Positions 26,567 through 36,627 of a DNA stretch of 64,000 nucleotides are shown piece after piece. Position 1 is the stretch's first letter. Each line of letters starts with the position of its first letter. Both the position numbers and the translations under genes were made by a program. Under the pieces are notes generated by a model. That model searched no databases, was not told where the DNA came from, and saw nothing but the letters and a program-made list of their open reading frames with translations. The DNA comes from Metabacillus litoralis (lineage in GTDB: Bacteria > Bacillota > Bacilli > Bacillales > Bacillaceae), in contig NZ_JAIVKL010000003.1 of assembly GCF_020524045.1 (NCBI RefSeq), forward strand, positions 1 to 64,000. Direction: 5' to 3'.

Positions 26567-27766
26567 ATGAAAAAAGTAGTTTTAGCATATTCCGGGGGTT
26601 TAGATACTTCTGTTGCAATTAAATGGTTACAAGAACAAGGATACTCAGTTGTTGCATGTTGTCTTGATGTTGGCGAAGGAAAAGATACAGCTTTTGTTCA
26701 ACAAAAGGCATTACAAGTTGGTGCTGTAGAATCATACATGATCGATGCAAAAGAAGAATATGCAAAGGATTTTGCATTGCTTGCACTTCAAGCACATGCT
26801 TTATATGAAGGAAAGTATCCTTTAGTTTCAGCTCTATCACGTCCACTCATTGCCAAAAAATTAGTTGAAATTGCAGAAAAAGAAAATGCTGTTGCAATTG
26901 CACATGGTTGTACAGGTAAAGGAAATGATCAAGTACGCTTTGAGGTTTCTATTAAAGCATTAAACCCAGACTTAGAAGTTCTTGCTCCAGTTAGAGAATG
27001 GGGTTGGTCACGTGAAGAAGAAATTGAATATGCGATTAAACATGATATTCCTATTCCAATAAATTTAGATAGCCCATATTCAATTGACCAAAATCTTTGG
27101 GGAAGAAGTAACGAATGTGGAATCCTGGAAGATCCTTGGGCTGCTCCACCAGAAGGTGCTTATGATTTAACCGTGCCATTAGAAAAAACTCCTGATGAAG
27201 CGGAAGTTATTGAAATTCATTTTGAACAGGGTGTTCCAGTGAAAATTAATGACAAAGCATATCCTCTTCATGAATTAATTCTTGAATTAAACGAGATTGC
27301 TGGTAAACATGGTGTAGGAAGAATTGATCATGTTGAAAATCGTCTTGTAGGAATTAAATCTCGTGAAGTGTATGAGTGTCCCGGTGCAATGACTCTTATT
27401 AAAGCACATAAAGAACTTGAAGATTTAACATTAGTAAAAGAAGTAGCACACTTCAAACCAGTGATTGAACAAAAGTTAACAGAGCTTATTTATAATGGAC
27501 TTTGGTTTTCACCATTAAAAAATGCTTTACACGCTTTCCTAGAAGAAACACAAAAATATGTTACAGGTACAGTACGTGTGAAACTATTTAAAGGTCATGC
27601 GATCGTTGAAGGAAGAAAGTCTGAATACTCGTTATATGATGAGAAGTTGGCAACTTACACGAAAGATGATGCGTTCGATCATAATGCTGCAATTGGCTTT
27701 ATCGAGCTATGGGGACTTCCTACGAAAGTGAATAGCATGGTGAAAAACAAGAAGGTGGAAGTATGA
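26567..27766 (+). CDS. argG: Argininosuccinate synthase
   Basis: Joins citrulline and aspartate using ATP. The N-type ATP pyrophosphatase loop is [18 protein letters not shown] at residues 3-20; [15 protein letters not shown] near residue 115 is the second signature. Length 399 residues is normal. AAGGAGGAAC precedes the ATG. It overlaps argH by 4 bp (ATGA), giving an argG-argH operon. Expression is probably controlled by arginine through the boxes upstream. Confidence 0.97.
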   Translation: MKKVVLAYSGGLDTSVAIKWLQEQGYSVVACCLDVGEGKDTAFVQQKALQVGAVESYMIDAKEEYAKDFALLALQAHALYEGKYPLVSALSRPLIAKKLVEIAEKENAVAIAHGCTGKGNDQVRFEVSIKALNPDLEVLAPVREWGWSREEEIEYAIKHDIPIPINLDSPYSIDQNLWGRSNECGILEDPWAAPPEGAYDLTVPLEKTPDEAEVIEIHFEQGVPVKINDKAYPLHELILELNEIAGKHGVGRIDHVENRLVGIKSREVYECPGAMTLIKAHKELEDLTLVKEVAHFKPVIEQKLTELIYNGLWFSPLKNALHAFLEETQKYVTGTVRVKLFKGHAIVEGRKSEYSLYDEKLATYTKDDAFDHNAAIGFIELWGLPTKVNSMVKNKKVEV

Positions 27767-29139
27767 AAAAACTCTGGGGTGGACGCTTCCAAAAAACCCC
27801 TGAACAATGGGTGGATGAGTTTGGCGCATCCATCCATTTTGATAAGGAATTAGTTGAGGAAGATATTACAGGTAGTCTTGCGCATGTCGAAATGTTAGGT
27901 AAATGCGGAATTATTTCTAAAGATGAAGCTGAAGAAATAACAAAAGGCTTAACAACACTTTTAGAAAAAGCAAAGAAAAATGAACTTACCTTTTCAGTTA
28001 ACTATGAGGATATTCATCTGAATATTGAAAAGCTTCTAATTGATGAAATTGGTCCTGTTGGAGGAAAGTTACATACGGGTAGAAGTAGAAATGACCAAGT
28101 AGCTACTGATATGCACCTATATTTACGTAAACATGTTGAAATGGTTGTTGAACTAATTGAGGGACTTCAATCATCACTTGTGAATAAGGCAGAAGCACAC
28201 GTAGAGACTATTTTACCTGGTTATACCCACCTGCAACGTGCTCAACCTATTTCATTTGCACATCATCTTATGGCTTACTTTTGGATGTTAGATCGTGACA
28301 AACAAAGATTTGAAGAATCCTTAAAACGTATTAATATATCACCGTTGGGATCTGCTGCACTTGCAGGTACTACTTTTCCAATAGATCGTGAGTATACAGC
28401 TGAAAAGCTTGGCTTTGAAGGAATATATGAAAATAGCTTAGATGGTGTTAGTGACAGAGATTTTATTATAGAGTTTTTAAGCAATAGTTCACTTATGATG
28501 ATGCACCTTTCTCGTTTATGTGAAGAAATCATTTTATGGTGTTCACAGGAGTTTCAATTTATTGAACTTGATGATACTTACGCAACAGGTAGCAGCATCA
28601 TGCCACAAAAGAAAAATCCGGATATGGCTGAGCTTATAAGAGGCAAAACGGGCAGAGTTTATGGAAATCTAATGTCATTATTGACTATTTTAAAGGGACT
28701 TCCACTTGCTTATAACAAAGATCTTCAAGAAGATAAAGAAGGTATGTTTGATACAGTTAAAACAATAGAAGGAAGTCTACAAATCTTCATTGGTATGATT
28801 GATACATTAAAAGTAAATAAAGAAAAAATGGAAAAAGCGACAAAAGAAGATTTTTCAAATGCAACTGAGCTTGCAGATTACTTATCAACTAAAGGAATGC
28901 CTTTTAGAGAGGCACATGAAGTTGTTGGTACATTAGTTTATCAATGTATTCAGTCAGGAATATATTTGAAGGATTTACCTTTTGAAGAATATAAAAAATC
29001 TTCTAACCTATTTGAGGAAGATTTATATGAAGTGATCAATCCATTTGAGGCAGTTAGAAAGCGTATGAGTGCAGGCGGAACAGGCTTTGAAATGGTGAAC
29101 ATTGCAATACAAAAGGCAAAAACATCGTTAGAAGGTTAA
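27763..29139 (+). CDS. argH: Argininosuccinate lyase
   Basis: Splits argininosuccinate into arginine and fumarate. The superfamily signature [20 protein letters not shown] is near residue 280; [13 protein letters not shown] near residue 106 and TLPGYTHLQ-like [12 protein letters not shown] near 155 complete the active site. It is 458 residues. Its start codon overlaps the argG stop, so the two are translationally coupled. Confidence 0.97.
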   Translation: MKKLWGGRFQKTPEQWVDEFGASIHFDKELVEEDITGSLAHVEMLGKCGIISKDEAEEITKGLTTLLEKAKKNELTFSVNYEDIHLNIEKLLIDEIGPVGGKLHTGRSRNDQVATDMHLYLRKHVEMVVELIEGLQSSLVNKAEAHVETILPGYTHLQRAQPISFAHHLMAYFWMLDRDKQRFEESLKRINISPLGSAALAGTTFPIDREYTAEKLGFEGIYENSLDGVSDRDFIIEFLSNSSLMMMHLSRLCEEIILWCSQEFQFIELDDTYATGSSIMPQKKNPDMAELIRGKTGRVYGNLMSLLTILKGLPLAYNKDLQEDKEGMFDTVKTIEGSLQIFIGMIDTLKVNKEKMEKATKEDFSNATELADYLSTKGMPFREAHEVVGTLVYQCIQSGIYLKDLPFEEYKKSSNLFEEDLYEVINPFEAVRKRMSAGGTGFEMVNIAIQKAKTSLEG

Positions 29140-29218
29140 ACAATTAAATTAACAGTATAAGCTTCTTTTTTTCAGAAACACTATATGTGTATAGTTGAAA
29201 ATAAGGAGCTGAAAACTA

Positions 29219-29377
29219 GTGCAAGAAAGAAGAGTAACGCGACAAACCTACTACTATGACCATCTTGGTGAACAAGAAACAATGCAACAATTAACAGATT
29301 CTTATTCAAGTGGAGTTGTCGAACAGCAATATGATCCCAATTTTCTTCAAGAGCATTTTCAAGTGAGAAGAGACTAG
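29219..29377 (+). CDS. ytzD: Small 52-residue protein of the argGH operon (YtzD-like)
   Basis: The open frame starts at GTG with AAGGAGCTG at the right distance upstream. It encodes 52 residues beginning MQERRVTRQTYYYDHLGEQE, ending EHFQVRRD. It is soluble and rich in Gln, Tyr, Glu. It lies 79 bp after argH and before the operon terminator, so it is co-transcribed with argGH. B. subtilis has a small gene, ytzD, here; the identification rests on position. Function unknown. Confidence 0.65.
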   Translation: MQERRVTRQTYYYDHLGEQETMQQLTDSYSSGVVEQQYDPNFLQEHFQVRRD

Positions 29378-29394
29378 AGGTATTATTTTATAAG

Positions 29395-29438
29395 CAAAAA
29401 ACAGCTGATCTTTTATAAAAGATCAGCTGTTTTTTTAT
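29395..29438 (+). terminator. Terminator of argG-argH operon
   Basis: A long stem (AAAAAACAGCTGATCTTTTA and complement) runs into seven T residues. Confidence 0.92.
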
Positions 29439-29678
29439 GTTTTTATTTAATATAGAATCAGAAAAATTTCCTTATCATCATTACAAAATGTTACAAGTTT
29501 CAAAACAAGTTTATTGTAAAATGATCATATTACTAGCACAATAGAATTGGTAACAAACTTATATTCTGTTTATTGTATAAGGAAGAGCGTTTTTTATATT
29601 GGCTATGTTCATGCCGAAAGTATTAAGAACAGTGTGAACTAGCTATCAATAAGGACAAGTTAGGGGAGGAAATTTATC

Positions 29679-30440
29679 GTGCGACATGCCCTTATTACTG
29701 CAGGATCTAAAGGGTTAGGAAAAAAAGTAACAGAAGAGTTTTTAAAAAATGGTTTTTCTGTGACGGTAAATTATCATCAAGATATTCAAGCTGTAGAAGA
29801 ATTGAAACATACATATTCACATATGCTTGATCGGCTGCTTTTTGTTCAAGGAGATGTGACTAAAAAAGAAGATTTAACAAAAATAATACAATTAACGATC
29901 GAACGCTTCGGGCGGATTGATTGCTTAATAAATAACGCAGGACCATATATATTTGAAAGGAAAAAGTTAGCTGATTATTCAGATGATGAATGGTATCAAA
30001 TGATTGAAGGAAATCTTAGCTCTGTTTTTCATTTATTTAAATTGGTCGTCCCGATAATGAGGAAACAACAATATGGGCGAATTATTACATATGGCTTTCA
30101 AGGAGCGGAATCATCACCTGGTTGGCTTCATCGATCAGCATTTAGTGCAGCAAAGGTCGGGCTTGTTTCGTTGACTAAATCAATTAGTATTGAAGAGGCA
30201 GAGAATGGGATAACAGCAAACATGATTTGTCCTGGTAATATCATTGGAGAAATGAAGGAAGCGACTATTGTTGAATCAAGAAATTTAGCTGATGCAAACA
30301 CTCCTATTGGAAGATCGGGAACTGGCGAGGACATTGCACGAACATTGGCTTTTATTTGCCATGAAAATTCTGATATGATCACAGGTTCTATCATAGAGGT
30401 AACTGGTGGAGCTAATGTTATACATAGGCATCATATTTAA
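29679..30440 (+). CDS. ytkK: Short-chain dehydrogenase-like protein YtkK
   Basis: A 253-residue Rossmann-fold protein of the SDR family. The cofactor loop TAGSKGLGKKV is at residues 7-17 and NNAGPYIFERKK near 88. The usual YxxxK catalytic pair reads FSAAK (AFSAAKVGL), and the position of the catalytic serine, 13 residues before it, is glycine. The lysine remains. The protein therefore probably binds NAD(P) but may not be an ordinary ketoreductase. The start is GTG, with GGGGAGGAAA upstream. Position near ytkL matches B. subtilis ytkK. The 240 bp before it hold no gene. Confidence 0.78.
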   Translation: MRHALITAGSKGLGKKVTEEFLKNGFSVTVNYHQDIQAVEELKHTYSHMLDRLLFVQGDVTKKEDLTKIIQLTIERFGRIDCLINNAGPYIFERKKLADYSDDEWYQMIEGNLSSVFHLFKLVVPIMRKQQYGRIITYGFQGAESSPGWLHRSAFSAAKVGLVSLTKSISIEEAENGITANMICPGNIIGEMKEATIVESRNLADANTPIGRSGTGEDIARTLAFICHENSDMITGSIIEVTGGANVIHRHHI

Positions 30441-30504
30441 TTACTGTTATTTTTTATCACATTGTTGTTAAGGTTTGAATATCTGAAAAGACTTCTTTTA
30501 AAAA

Positions 30505-30560
30505 GCCTAGAAAAGCGAATGGCTGTCTAGGAAATCAACAGCACCGATTAAAAGGTTCAA
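30505..30560. repeat. Eroded family B right end
   Basis: AAAAGCGAATGGCTGTCTAG then GAAATCAACAGCACCG matches the family B right half (AAAGCGAATGCCTGTAACGG then AAATCAACAACAAAG). The left half is unrecognisable. Confidence 0.45.
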
Positions 30561-30656
30561 AAAATAGTAAATCTTCACTTACCTGACTTACTGCGTAATC
30601 ATATGATAAATTACGGTCATACTGATAAGGACGCAAAAATGAAAGGAAGGATTTAT

Positions 30657-31778
30657 ATGAAGATTGGGATTCCTGCAGAAATAAAAAACAATGAAAATCG
30701 TGTAGCAATGACGCCTGCGGGTGCTTCTCACCTTGTTAAAACGGGTCATGAAGTTTATATAGAAAAAAATGCTGGATTCGGATCTGGCTTTTCTGACGAA
30801 CAGTATATTGAAGCAGGAGCTCAAATTGTAAACACTGCACTACAAGCTTGGTCAATGGATATGGTTATGAAGGTAAAAGAGCCATTAAAAGAGGAATTCC
30901 AATATTTTAGAGAGGGACTCATTTTATTTACGTATCTACACCTGGCACCAGAGCCAGAATTAACAGTGGCATTAATCAATCATAAAGTAATTTCAATTGC
31001 ATATGAAACAGTTCAACTACCAAATGGGTCACTACCACTTTTAACTCCTATGAGTGAGGTTGCCGGAAGAATGGCTTCACAGATAGGTGCACAGTTTTTA
31101 GAAAAACCTCGCGGAGGAAAAGGAATCTTATTAGCTGGAGTACCTGGAACTCAACGCGGTAAGGTCACCATTATCGGCGGTGGTGTAGCTGGCACAAATG
31201 CAGCAAAAATTGCTATAGGTTTAGGTGCAGAAGTCACAATTATTGATGTGAATCCAGAAAGATTAAGACAATTAGATGATATCTTTGGCAAAAATATCTC
31301 AACACGTATGTCAAACCCATTATCTATTTCAGAAGCTGTACGTCAATCAGATCTTGTGATTGGAGCTGTTCTTATTCCTGGAGCAAGAGCGCCGAAGCTT
31401 GTGACTGAGGATGATGTAAAATCAATGTCACAAGGATCTGTTATCGTTGATATAGCGATAGATCAAGGTGGGATTTTTGCAACAACTAATAAAATAACCA
31501 CTCACGATAATCCAACATATGAAAAGCATGGAGTTTTGCATTATGCAGTAGCGAATATGCCTGGTGCAGTTCCACGCACATCGACCATTGCATTAACAAA
31601 TGTAACTGTACCTTACGCAGTTCAAATTGCTACTAAAGGCTATAATAAAGCATGTTTAGAAAATGAAGCTTTGCTAAAAGGGATAAATACCTTAGGTGGT
31701 TATGTTGCTTATGAAGCAGTTGCTGAGGCGCATGGTCTGTCTTATACAGATCCACGAGCATTTTTATTAGGTATTTAA
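30657..31778 (+). CDS. ald: Alanine dehydrogenase
   Basis: NAD-dependent oxidative deamination of L-alanine to pyruvate, used for alanine catabolism and sporulation. The N-terminal family signature is [20 protein letters not shown]; the active-site lysine lies in [11 protein letters not shown] near residue 74; [14 protein letters not shown] holds the histidine. The NAD loop is [18 protein letters not shown] near 175. It is 373 residues. The start at 30657 follows GGAAGG; the upstream extension from 30603 lacks support. In B. subtilis ald is elsewhere, so its position here differs. Confidence 0.96.
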   Translation: MKIGIPAEIKNNENRVAMTPAGASHLVKTGHEVYIEKNAGFGSGFSDEQYIEAGAQIVNTALQAWSMDMVMKVKEPLKEEFQYFREGLILFTYLHLAPEPELTVALINHKVISIAYETVQLPNGSLPLLTPMSEVAGRMASQIGAQFLEKPRGGKGILLAGVPGTQRGKVTIIGGGVAGTNAAKIAIGLGAEVTIIDVNPERLRQLDDIFGKNISTRMSNPLSISEAVRQSDLVIGAVLIPGARAPKLVTEDDVKSMSQGSVIVDIAIDQGGIFATTNKITTHDNPTYEKHGVLHYAVANMPGAVPRTSTIALTNVTVPYAVQIATKGYNKACLENEALLKGINTLGGYVAYEAVAEAHGLSYTDPRAFLLGI

Positions 31779-31929
31779 TTCGTGTGAGCTTTATTATTTT
31801 TAAATATTTTATAAAATGTGTAAAAATTTGGATTTAATCTCTGCATCTTACTCCGGTAGCTTGTTTGTTTTTTTGAAGATTAGATCATCTTGAGAGTACA
31901 ATTCACTGTCTATTAACTAAACGTAAATC

Positions 31930-31978
31930 AAGCCAATTTAGAACTGAAGGGTAGGGACCCTACAATCTAAATTGGCTT
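31930..31978. other. Double-stem hairpin downstream of ald
   Basis: An outer perfect 12-bp stem (AAGCCAATTTAG/CTAAATTGGCTT) encloses an inner GTAGGGACCCTAC palindrome. There is only a weak T-tract after it (TTATTT). It may be a terminator for ald or a structured RNA/DNA site. The rest of 31779-32079 shows nothing else. Confidence 0.6.
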
Positions 31979-32079
31979 ATTTACCTTGATTGTTCGATAC
32001 GAATTTACATTAGCTTTTCTAGTTTAATATGTAACGGAATATGGGTATTATTTTAAGAGCAGAAAAAAATTTGAGTATT

Positions 32080-32165
32080 TGGCTATTGTTAAAGTTAATT
32101 TTGATTTTTAGTACTTTGATTCTTTTTAACATTTTCTTGCAGCAAACGAATGCCAGCAAAAACTA
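32080..32165. repeat. Eroded family B repeat
   Basis: The left end GGCTATTGTTAAAGTTAATT, then TTGATTTTTAGTACTTTGAT, matches family B (GGCTATGTTAAAGCTTAATG and on). The GC-rich core is gone, and ACGAATGCCAGCAA recalls the right part. Confidence 0.5.
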
Positions 32166-32192
32166 GCACTTAAGGAAAGTAGGGAAAATGAA

Positions 32193-32885
32193 ATGAAAAT
32201 ATCTTATCATGGTCATTCTGTTGTACAAATTGCCACAATGGATAATAAAAAAATAATTATTGATCCCTTTGTAAAAGGAAATGGCTTAACCGATCTAAAA
32301 GTAGAGGAACTGGAAGTAGATGTAATCATATTGACTCACGGTCATAACGATCATGTTGGTGATACCGTAGAAATAGCGAAGAAAAATGATGCACTTGTTA
32401 TCGCACCATATGAATTAGCGGTTTACATAGGGAAACATGGAATTAACGTTCATCCTATGAATATTGGAGGTGCTTATCAATTTGACTTTGGGACTGTGAA
32501 ATTAACACAGGCCTTTCATGGTTCAAGCTATGAAGAAAAAGATGGTACTGTCATTTATACTGGTATGCCATCAGGGGTATTATTTACTTCAAATGAAAAA
32601 ACGATTTATCATGCAGGTGATACTTCACTGTTTTCAGATATGAAAATGATTGGAGAGCATCATTCAATTGACTTAGCTTTTTTACCCATTGGCGATAATT
32701 TAACTATGGGTCCAGAAGATGCAAAGTTAGCAGCAGATTGGTTAAAGGCGAAGAAAGTTGTGCCAATCCATTATAATACGTTTGAGTTAATTAAACAGGA
32801 TCCACAAATTTTTATTAATATGTTACCGGAAAATAAAGGATTGTTATTAGATGTTGGCGAAAAATATGACCTTTCACATACTTAA
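32193..32885 (+). CDS. ytkL: Metallo-beta-lactamase-fold hydrolase YtkL (UPF0173)
   Basis: A 230-residue metal-dependent hydrolase of unknown substrate. The metal motif HxHxDH appears as [10 protein letters not shown] near residue 50. Further metal ligands are visible in [19 protein letters not shown] and [16 protein letters not shown] acts as ribosome site. It is monocistronic with a strong terminator. The family is near-universal in Bacilli. Confidence 0.9.
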   Translation: MKISYHGHSVVQIATMDNKKIIIDPFVKGNGLTDLKVEELEVDVIILTHGHNDHVGDTVEIAKKNDALVIAPYELAVYIGKHGINVHPMNIGGAYQFDFGTVKLTQAFHGSSYEEKDGTVIYTGMPSGVLFTSNEKTIYHAGDTSLFSDMKMIGEHHSIDLAFLPIGDNLTMGPEDAKLAADWLKAKKVVPIHYNTFELIKQDPQIFINMLPENKGLLLDVGEKYDLSHT

Positions 32886-32930
32886 GAATTGATAGACTCT
32901 ATTAGTAAGTTCAGTGATCATCTTATTTAG

Positions 32931-32961
32931 GAAGCGATAGAATCATTCGCTTCTTTTTTTT
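32931..32961 (+). terminator. Terminator of ytkL
   Basis: GAAGCGA/TCGCTTC stem is followed by a long T run. Confidence 0.9.
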
Positions 32962-33012
32962 GTTGTACATGCATAAAGTGAATTATAGAAATGTTTTGAA
33001 AGGATGAGTGTT

Positions 33013-33252
33013 TTGAAAAATTTATTGTATGCTTTAATTGCCTTAATGATGCTTTATTATGGTCTACAACAAATTTCATTATCAGGTAATCAGATGCAAA
33101 CTGTTTTTGCTATGAGTTGGTTATGTTTAGCTATTTTTGTTATAGGAGGTAACTTTGCCCACTATTTATATCATCCTAAAAAAGCTGTAACTGAGAAAAA
33201 ATCTTACAAGCAATCACTTCAGAAGAAGAGACAACGACAAATGATGCGTTGA
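33013..33252 (+). CDS. Small two-helix membrane protein
   Basis: About 79 residues with two predicted membrane helices (LLYALIALMMLYYGLQ and FAMSWLCLAIFVIGG), then a strongly basic tail (KKSYKQSLQKKRQRQMMR). I do not recognise the family. The TTG start at 33013 is preferred over ATG at 33004: AAAGGATGA is 7 bases from the former but touches the latter. No terminator is seen after it. Confidence 0.65.
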   Translation: MKNLLYALIALMMLYYGLQQISLSGNQMQTVFAMSWLCLAIFVIGGNFAHYLYHPKKAVTEKKSYKQSLQKKRQRQMMR

Positions 33253-33460
33253 TATAAGTTTCTTAGACCCTTATAATAATAGTGGATTCATATGTTATAT
33301 TCAGTCAAAATACTACAATGTCATGAATTAGCATAATTAATTGAATGAAATATGACTGGTGAAATTGGTTCCTGTTAATCTAGCTGTTAACCATTATCAG
33401 CAAAAAGAATTAACTGAGCTAGTTATGATAAGAATTCACTATTATAAAGGGTGATGAAGC

Positions 33461-34777
33461 TTGGCTACAAAGCATGAGCAAATTTTACAATATATCACTT
33501 CACTTTCTGTTGGAGAAAAAATTTCTGTGCGTCAAATTGCAAAGGAAATTAACGTGAGTGAAGGAACAGCTTATAGAGCAATTAAGGAAGCAGAAAACAA
33601 AGGATACGTTAGTACAATTGAACGTGTTGGTACAATTCGGATTGAGACGAAGAAAAAAGAAAACTTTGAGAAATTAACTTATGCAGAAGTTGTTAATATT
33701 GTTGATGGACAAGTATTAGGTGGAAGAGCTGGTTTACACAAAACCCTAAATAAGTTTGTTATTGGCGCAATGAAGCTAGAGGCAATGATGAGATACACTG
33801 GTGCTGGGAATTTATTAATCGTAGGAAACCGGACAAATGCTCACCAATATGCGCTTGAGGCAGGTGCCGCTGTATTAATTACTGGTGGATTTGATACAGA
33901 TGATCATGTAAAAAAACTAGCAGATGAACTAGAGTTGCCGATTATTTCGACAAGCTATGATACATTTACAGTAGGTACCATGATTAATCGAGCAATATAT
34001 GATCAACTGATCAAAAAGGAAATTGTTCAAGTTGAGGATATCTTAACTCCTGTTGATAAGACAATTTGTTTATATACTAGTGATAATATTGCAACCTGGT
34101 ATCAACATAATTATGAAACAGGACATGGTCGATTTCCAGTTATTGATCAAAACATGAAAGTACAAGGTATTGTTACATCAAAGGATGTTATGGGGTATGA
34201 TCATGCAACAATCATCGAAAAAGTGATGACGAAAAGTCCAATTACGGTAATTGGAAAAACGTCTGTTGCTTCTGCTGCGCAAATGATGGTATGGGAAGGT
34301 ATCGAAGTTCTACCTGTTGTAGATCAACAAAATCGTTTGCAAGGGATGATTAGTCGTCAAGATGTTTTAAAAGCACTACAAATGATTCAACGTCAGCCAC
34401 AAATTGGTGAGAAGATTGATGATATTGTGACAAATCAGTTTGTCACAATAGAAGATGATACGAAAAGAAGTAGTATTTTCCGGTGTGAGGTAAGTCCACA
34501 AATGACAAATCATCTTGGAACGATTTCATATGGTGTGTTCACAACTCTTGTGACAGAAGCTGTGAACCGTTATCTTCGAGCTCAAAAAAAAGGCGATATT
34601 ATCGTTGAAAATATAACAATTTATTTTATAAAGCCAGTACAGATGGAAACGATGCTTGAAATTCATCCGAGGATATTAGAGGTCGGTCGTAAATTTGGAA
34701 AGATTGACATAGAAGCGTTTAGTGATGGGGCAGTAGTTGGAAAAGCAATGATGATGGTTCAATTAATCGAACGTTAA
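33461..34777 (+). CDS. ytoI: HTH-DRTGG-CBS-hotdog protein YtoI
   Basis: A 438-residue multi-domain regulator. A winged-helix DNA-binding domain occupies about 1-65 (ISVRQIAKEINVSEGTAYRA). A DRTGG domain covers ~85-185 (LITGGFDTDDHVKKLADELE). Two CBS motifs follow at ~195-310 and a hotdog thioesterase-like domain at ~325-438 (EVSPQMTNHLGTISYGVFTT). The combination suggests a ligand-sensing transcription factor binding a nucleotide and perhaps an acyl-CoA. No target is known to me. The start is TTG, with AAAGGGTGATG upstream. Confidence 0.87.
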   Translation: MATKHEQILQYITSLSVGEKISVRQIAKEINVSEGTAYRAIKEAENKGYVSTIERVGTIRIETKKKENFEKLTYAEVVNIVDGQVLGGRAGLHKTLNKFVIGAMKLEAMMRYTGAGNLLIVGNRTNAHQYALEAGAAVLITGGFDTDDHVKKLADELELPIISTSYDTFTVGTMINRAIYDQLIKKEIVQVEDILTPVDKTICLYTSDNIATWYQHNYETGHGRFPVIDQNMKVQGIVTSKDVMGYDHATIIEKVMTKSPITVIGKTSVASAAQMMVWEGIEVLPVVDQQNRLQGMISRQDVLKALQMIQRQPQIGEKIDDIVTNQFVTIEDDTKRSSIFRCEVSPQMTNHLGTISYGVFTTLVTEAVNRYLRAQKKGDIIVENITIYFIKPVQMETMLEIHPRILEVGRKFGKIDIEAFSDGAVVGKAMMMVQLIER

Positions 34778-34817
34778 AAATGGAAGCAATTTATAATGAG
34801 AGAAATGATCTTCCTAT

Positions 34818-34858
34818 AAACAACAGACCTCCTAGATAGTCTAGGAGGTCTGTTGTTT
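34818..34858. terminator. Bidirectional terminator between ytoI and ytpI
   Basis: A perfect 19-bp stem (AAACAACAGACCTCCTAGA and complement) with a 3-nt loop lies between convergent genes. Confidence 0.85.
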
Positions 34859-34943
34859 ATGGCTGAAGAATAAGAAAGCTTAGAAGCTTCTTTTTCTTTT
34901 CGATTTATGCTAATTAGAGTCTAAAACAAGGTTGTCTTGTATT

Positions 34944-35234
34944 TTATTGTGACTTCTTCGTCAATTGTGGTAAGTAGTGCCTATAAGCACGGTAACCAGC
35001 CCATGCACTTGCAACACCTATCACAATAAAGATAAGACCAATTACCAAAGCTAAAGTTGAACGAAATAGAAACATTTGATTGGCACCAAAAGAAGCGACA
35101 AAGATGCCTAATGCAATACTCGACTTAGATGAAAACCATCGTTTTTCTAATGTATCTTTTGATCTATAAGCTTTCATTTTATAAAACACATAAAAAGCTA
35201 ATGAAACAACAATAAAGAAGACAAATACTGGCAT
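34944..35234 (-). CDS. ytpI: YtpI-family membrane protein
   Basis: A 96-residue membrane protein with about three hydrophobic segments (FVFFIVVSLAFYVFY, IALGIFVASFGANQMF and LALVIGLIFIVIGVASAWAGY). Function unknown; the family and its place between ytoI and nrnA match B. subtilis. GGAGG precedes the ATG. Confidence 0.85.
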   Translation of the reverse strand: MPVFVFFIVVSLAFYVFYKMKAYRSKDTLEKRWFSSKSSIALGIFVASFGANQMFLFRSTLALVIGLIFIVIGVASAWAGYRAYRHYLPQLTKKSQ

Positions 35235-35333
35235 AGGAAAACCTCCGAATGATAATAAGAAATAGTGAATAGATAAATTCCATATAAAAGTGTCACTCTA
35301 TTTTAACATTTCTTAAGTGAAAATCTATTATTT

Positions 35334-35512
35334 AAAAGCTCTTTTCTGAAGGATTGTTGCTAATTAACCTAATTTCCTGCTAGGAACAATGTTTTTATCA
35401 TATATAAGTACTATTCTAAGAAAAAAAGATGCCACAAGACTTTATACAGAGCTGTTTTCTTCAAATGACTAAAAGCAACAAAGTTTGTAAAAACAGATTT
35501 TTTCAAAAAAAG
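35334..35512 (-). repeat. Family C repeat, reverse orientation
   Basis: Begins AAAAGCTCTTTTCTGAAGGA then TTGTTGCTAATTAAC, and ends AAAGCAACAAAGTTTGTAAA. The interior includes GATGCCACAAGACTTTATAC, the complement of the TATAAAGCATAGTGGCATC segment of the copy at 51402. About 179 bp, between divergent ytpI and nrnA. Confidence 0.7.
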
Positions 35513-35584
35513 CTCGTGGATCTTTCTTTTACATTGTCTCTATTTATGCTTTAATAATTGATATAGAGAGCAAAGGAGAATAGG

Positions 35585-36523
35585 ATGAAACAACAAATAT
35601 TAGAAACAATCCGTCAAAATGATACAATTATTATCCACAGACATGTTCGACCTGATCCAGATGCATATGGTTCACAATGTGGATTAGCTGAGATACTAAA
35701 AACTTCTTATCCTAATAAAAGTATTTATGTGGTAGGTGAAACAGAGCCTTCATTAGAATTCCTTTATAAAATGGATATTGTTGCTGATGATATATACAAT
35801 GAGGCATTAGTTATTGTATGTGATACAGCAAATCAGGCTCGTGTTAGTGATCAGCGTTATAAAACTGGAAAGTCAATTATTAAGATTGATCATCATCCTA
35901 ACGATGATAAATATGGAGATCTTTTATGGGTTGACACTGAGGCAAGTGCAACAAGTGAAATGATTTATGAGTTGTTTTTAGCTGGAAAAGAAGAAGATTT
36001 AGTTTTATCTAAAAAAGCTGCAGAACTACTTTATGCTGGTATTGTAGGTGATACAGGTCGTTTCCTTTTTCCAAGTACCACAGAAAAAACCTTTCAGTAT
36101 GCTAGTGCATTAATTTCAGAAGGAATTCAACCAACATCATTATATGATGAATTATATAAGACAAAGAGAAATGTCGCACAGTTGAGTGGGTATGTGTTAC
36201 AAAATTTTACGTTAACCTCTTATGGTTCAGCACATATGAACATTACGAAGGAAATGCTACAGCAATATGATGTAACACCATCAGAAGCATCACAGTTAGT
36301 GAGTATTTTAGGTAATATTGATGGAGTTAGAGCATGGGCATTCTTTGTTGAAGAATCAAGTCAAATTCGTGTTAGACTTCGTTCAAAGGATATCGTTATT
36401 AATCAATTGGCTAAGAAGTATAATGGTGGAGGTCATCCATTAGCATCTGGCGCGTCTGTTTATAGTTGGGAAGAAGTAGAAAATGTGTTAAAGGATTTGG
36501 ATCTCCTTTGTCAACAAAACTAA
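35585..36523 (+). CDS. nrnA: Bifunctional oligoribonuclease and PAP phosphatase NrnA
   Basis: A DHH/DHHA1 phosphodiesterase. It degrades nanoRNAs and dephosphorylates pAp to AMP. Metal motifs: HVRPDPDAYGS at residues ~20-30, VCDTANQAR, IDHHPNDD near 105, and DTGRF near 160. The C-terminal DHHA1 signature GGGHPLASGA is near 285. It is 312 residues. AAAGGAGAA precedes the ATG. Confidence 0.95.
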   Translation: MKQQILETIRQNDTIIIHRHVRPDPDAYGSQCGLAEILKTSYPNKSIYVVGETEPSLEFLYKMDIVADDIYNEALVIVCDTANQARVSDQRYKTGKSIIKIDHHPNDDKYGDLLWVDTEASATSEMIYELFLAGKEEDLVLSKKAAELLYAGIVGDTGRFLFPSTTEKTFQYASALISEGIQPTSLYDELYKTKRNVAQLSGYVLQNFTLTSYGSAHMNITKEMLQQYDVTPSEASQLVSILGNIDGVRAWAFFVEESSQIRVRLRSKDIVINQLAKKYNGGGHPLASGASVYSWEEVENVLKDLDLLCQQN

Positions 36524-36536
36524 AAAATATGTATTG

Positions 36537-36566
36537 AGGTTCGGAATAAGGCTTTCCGAACCTTTT
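36537..36566 (+). terminator. Terminator of nrnA
   Basis: A 10-bp stem AGGTTCGGAA/TTCCGAACCT is followed by TTT. Confidence 0.85.
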
Positions 36567-36627
36567 CCAAGGATTTTTTATTCGATGGAAAAAAGGCTAT
36601 TTGAGCTTTGGGTCACTTTTGTAACGC

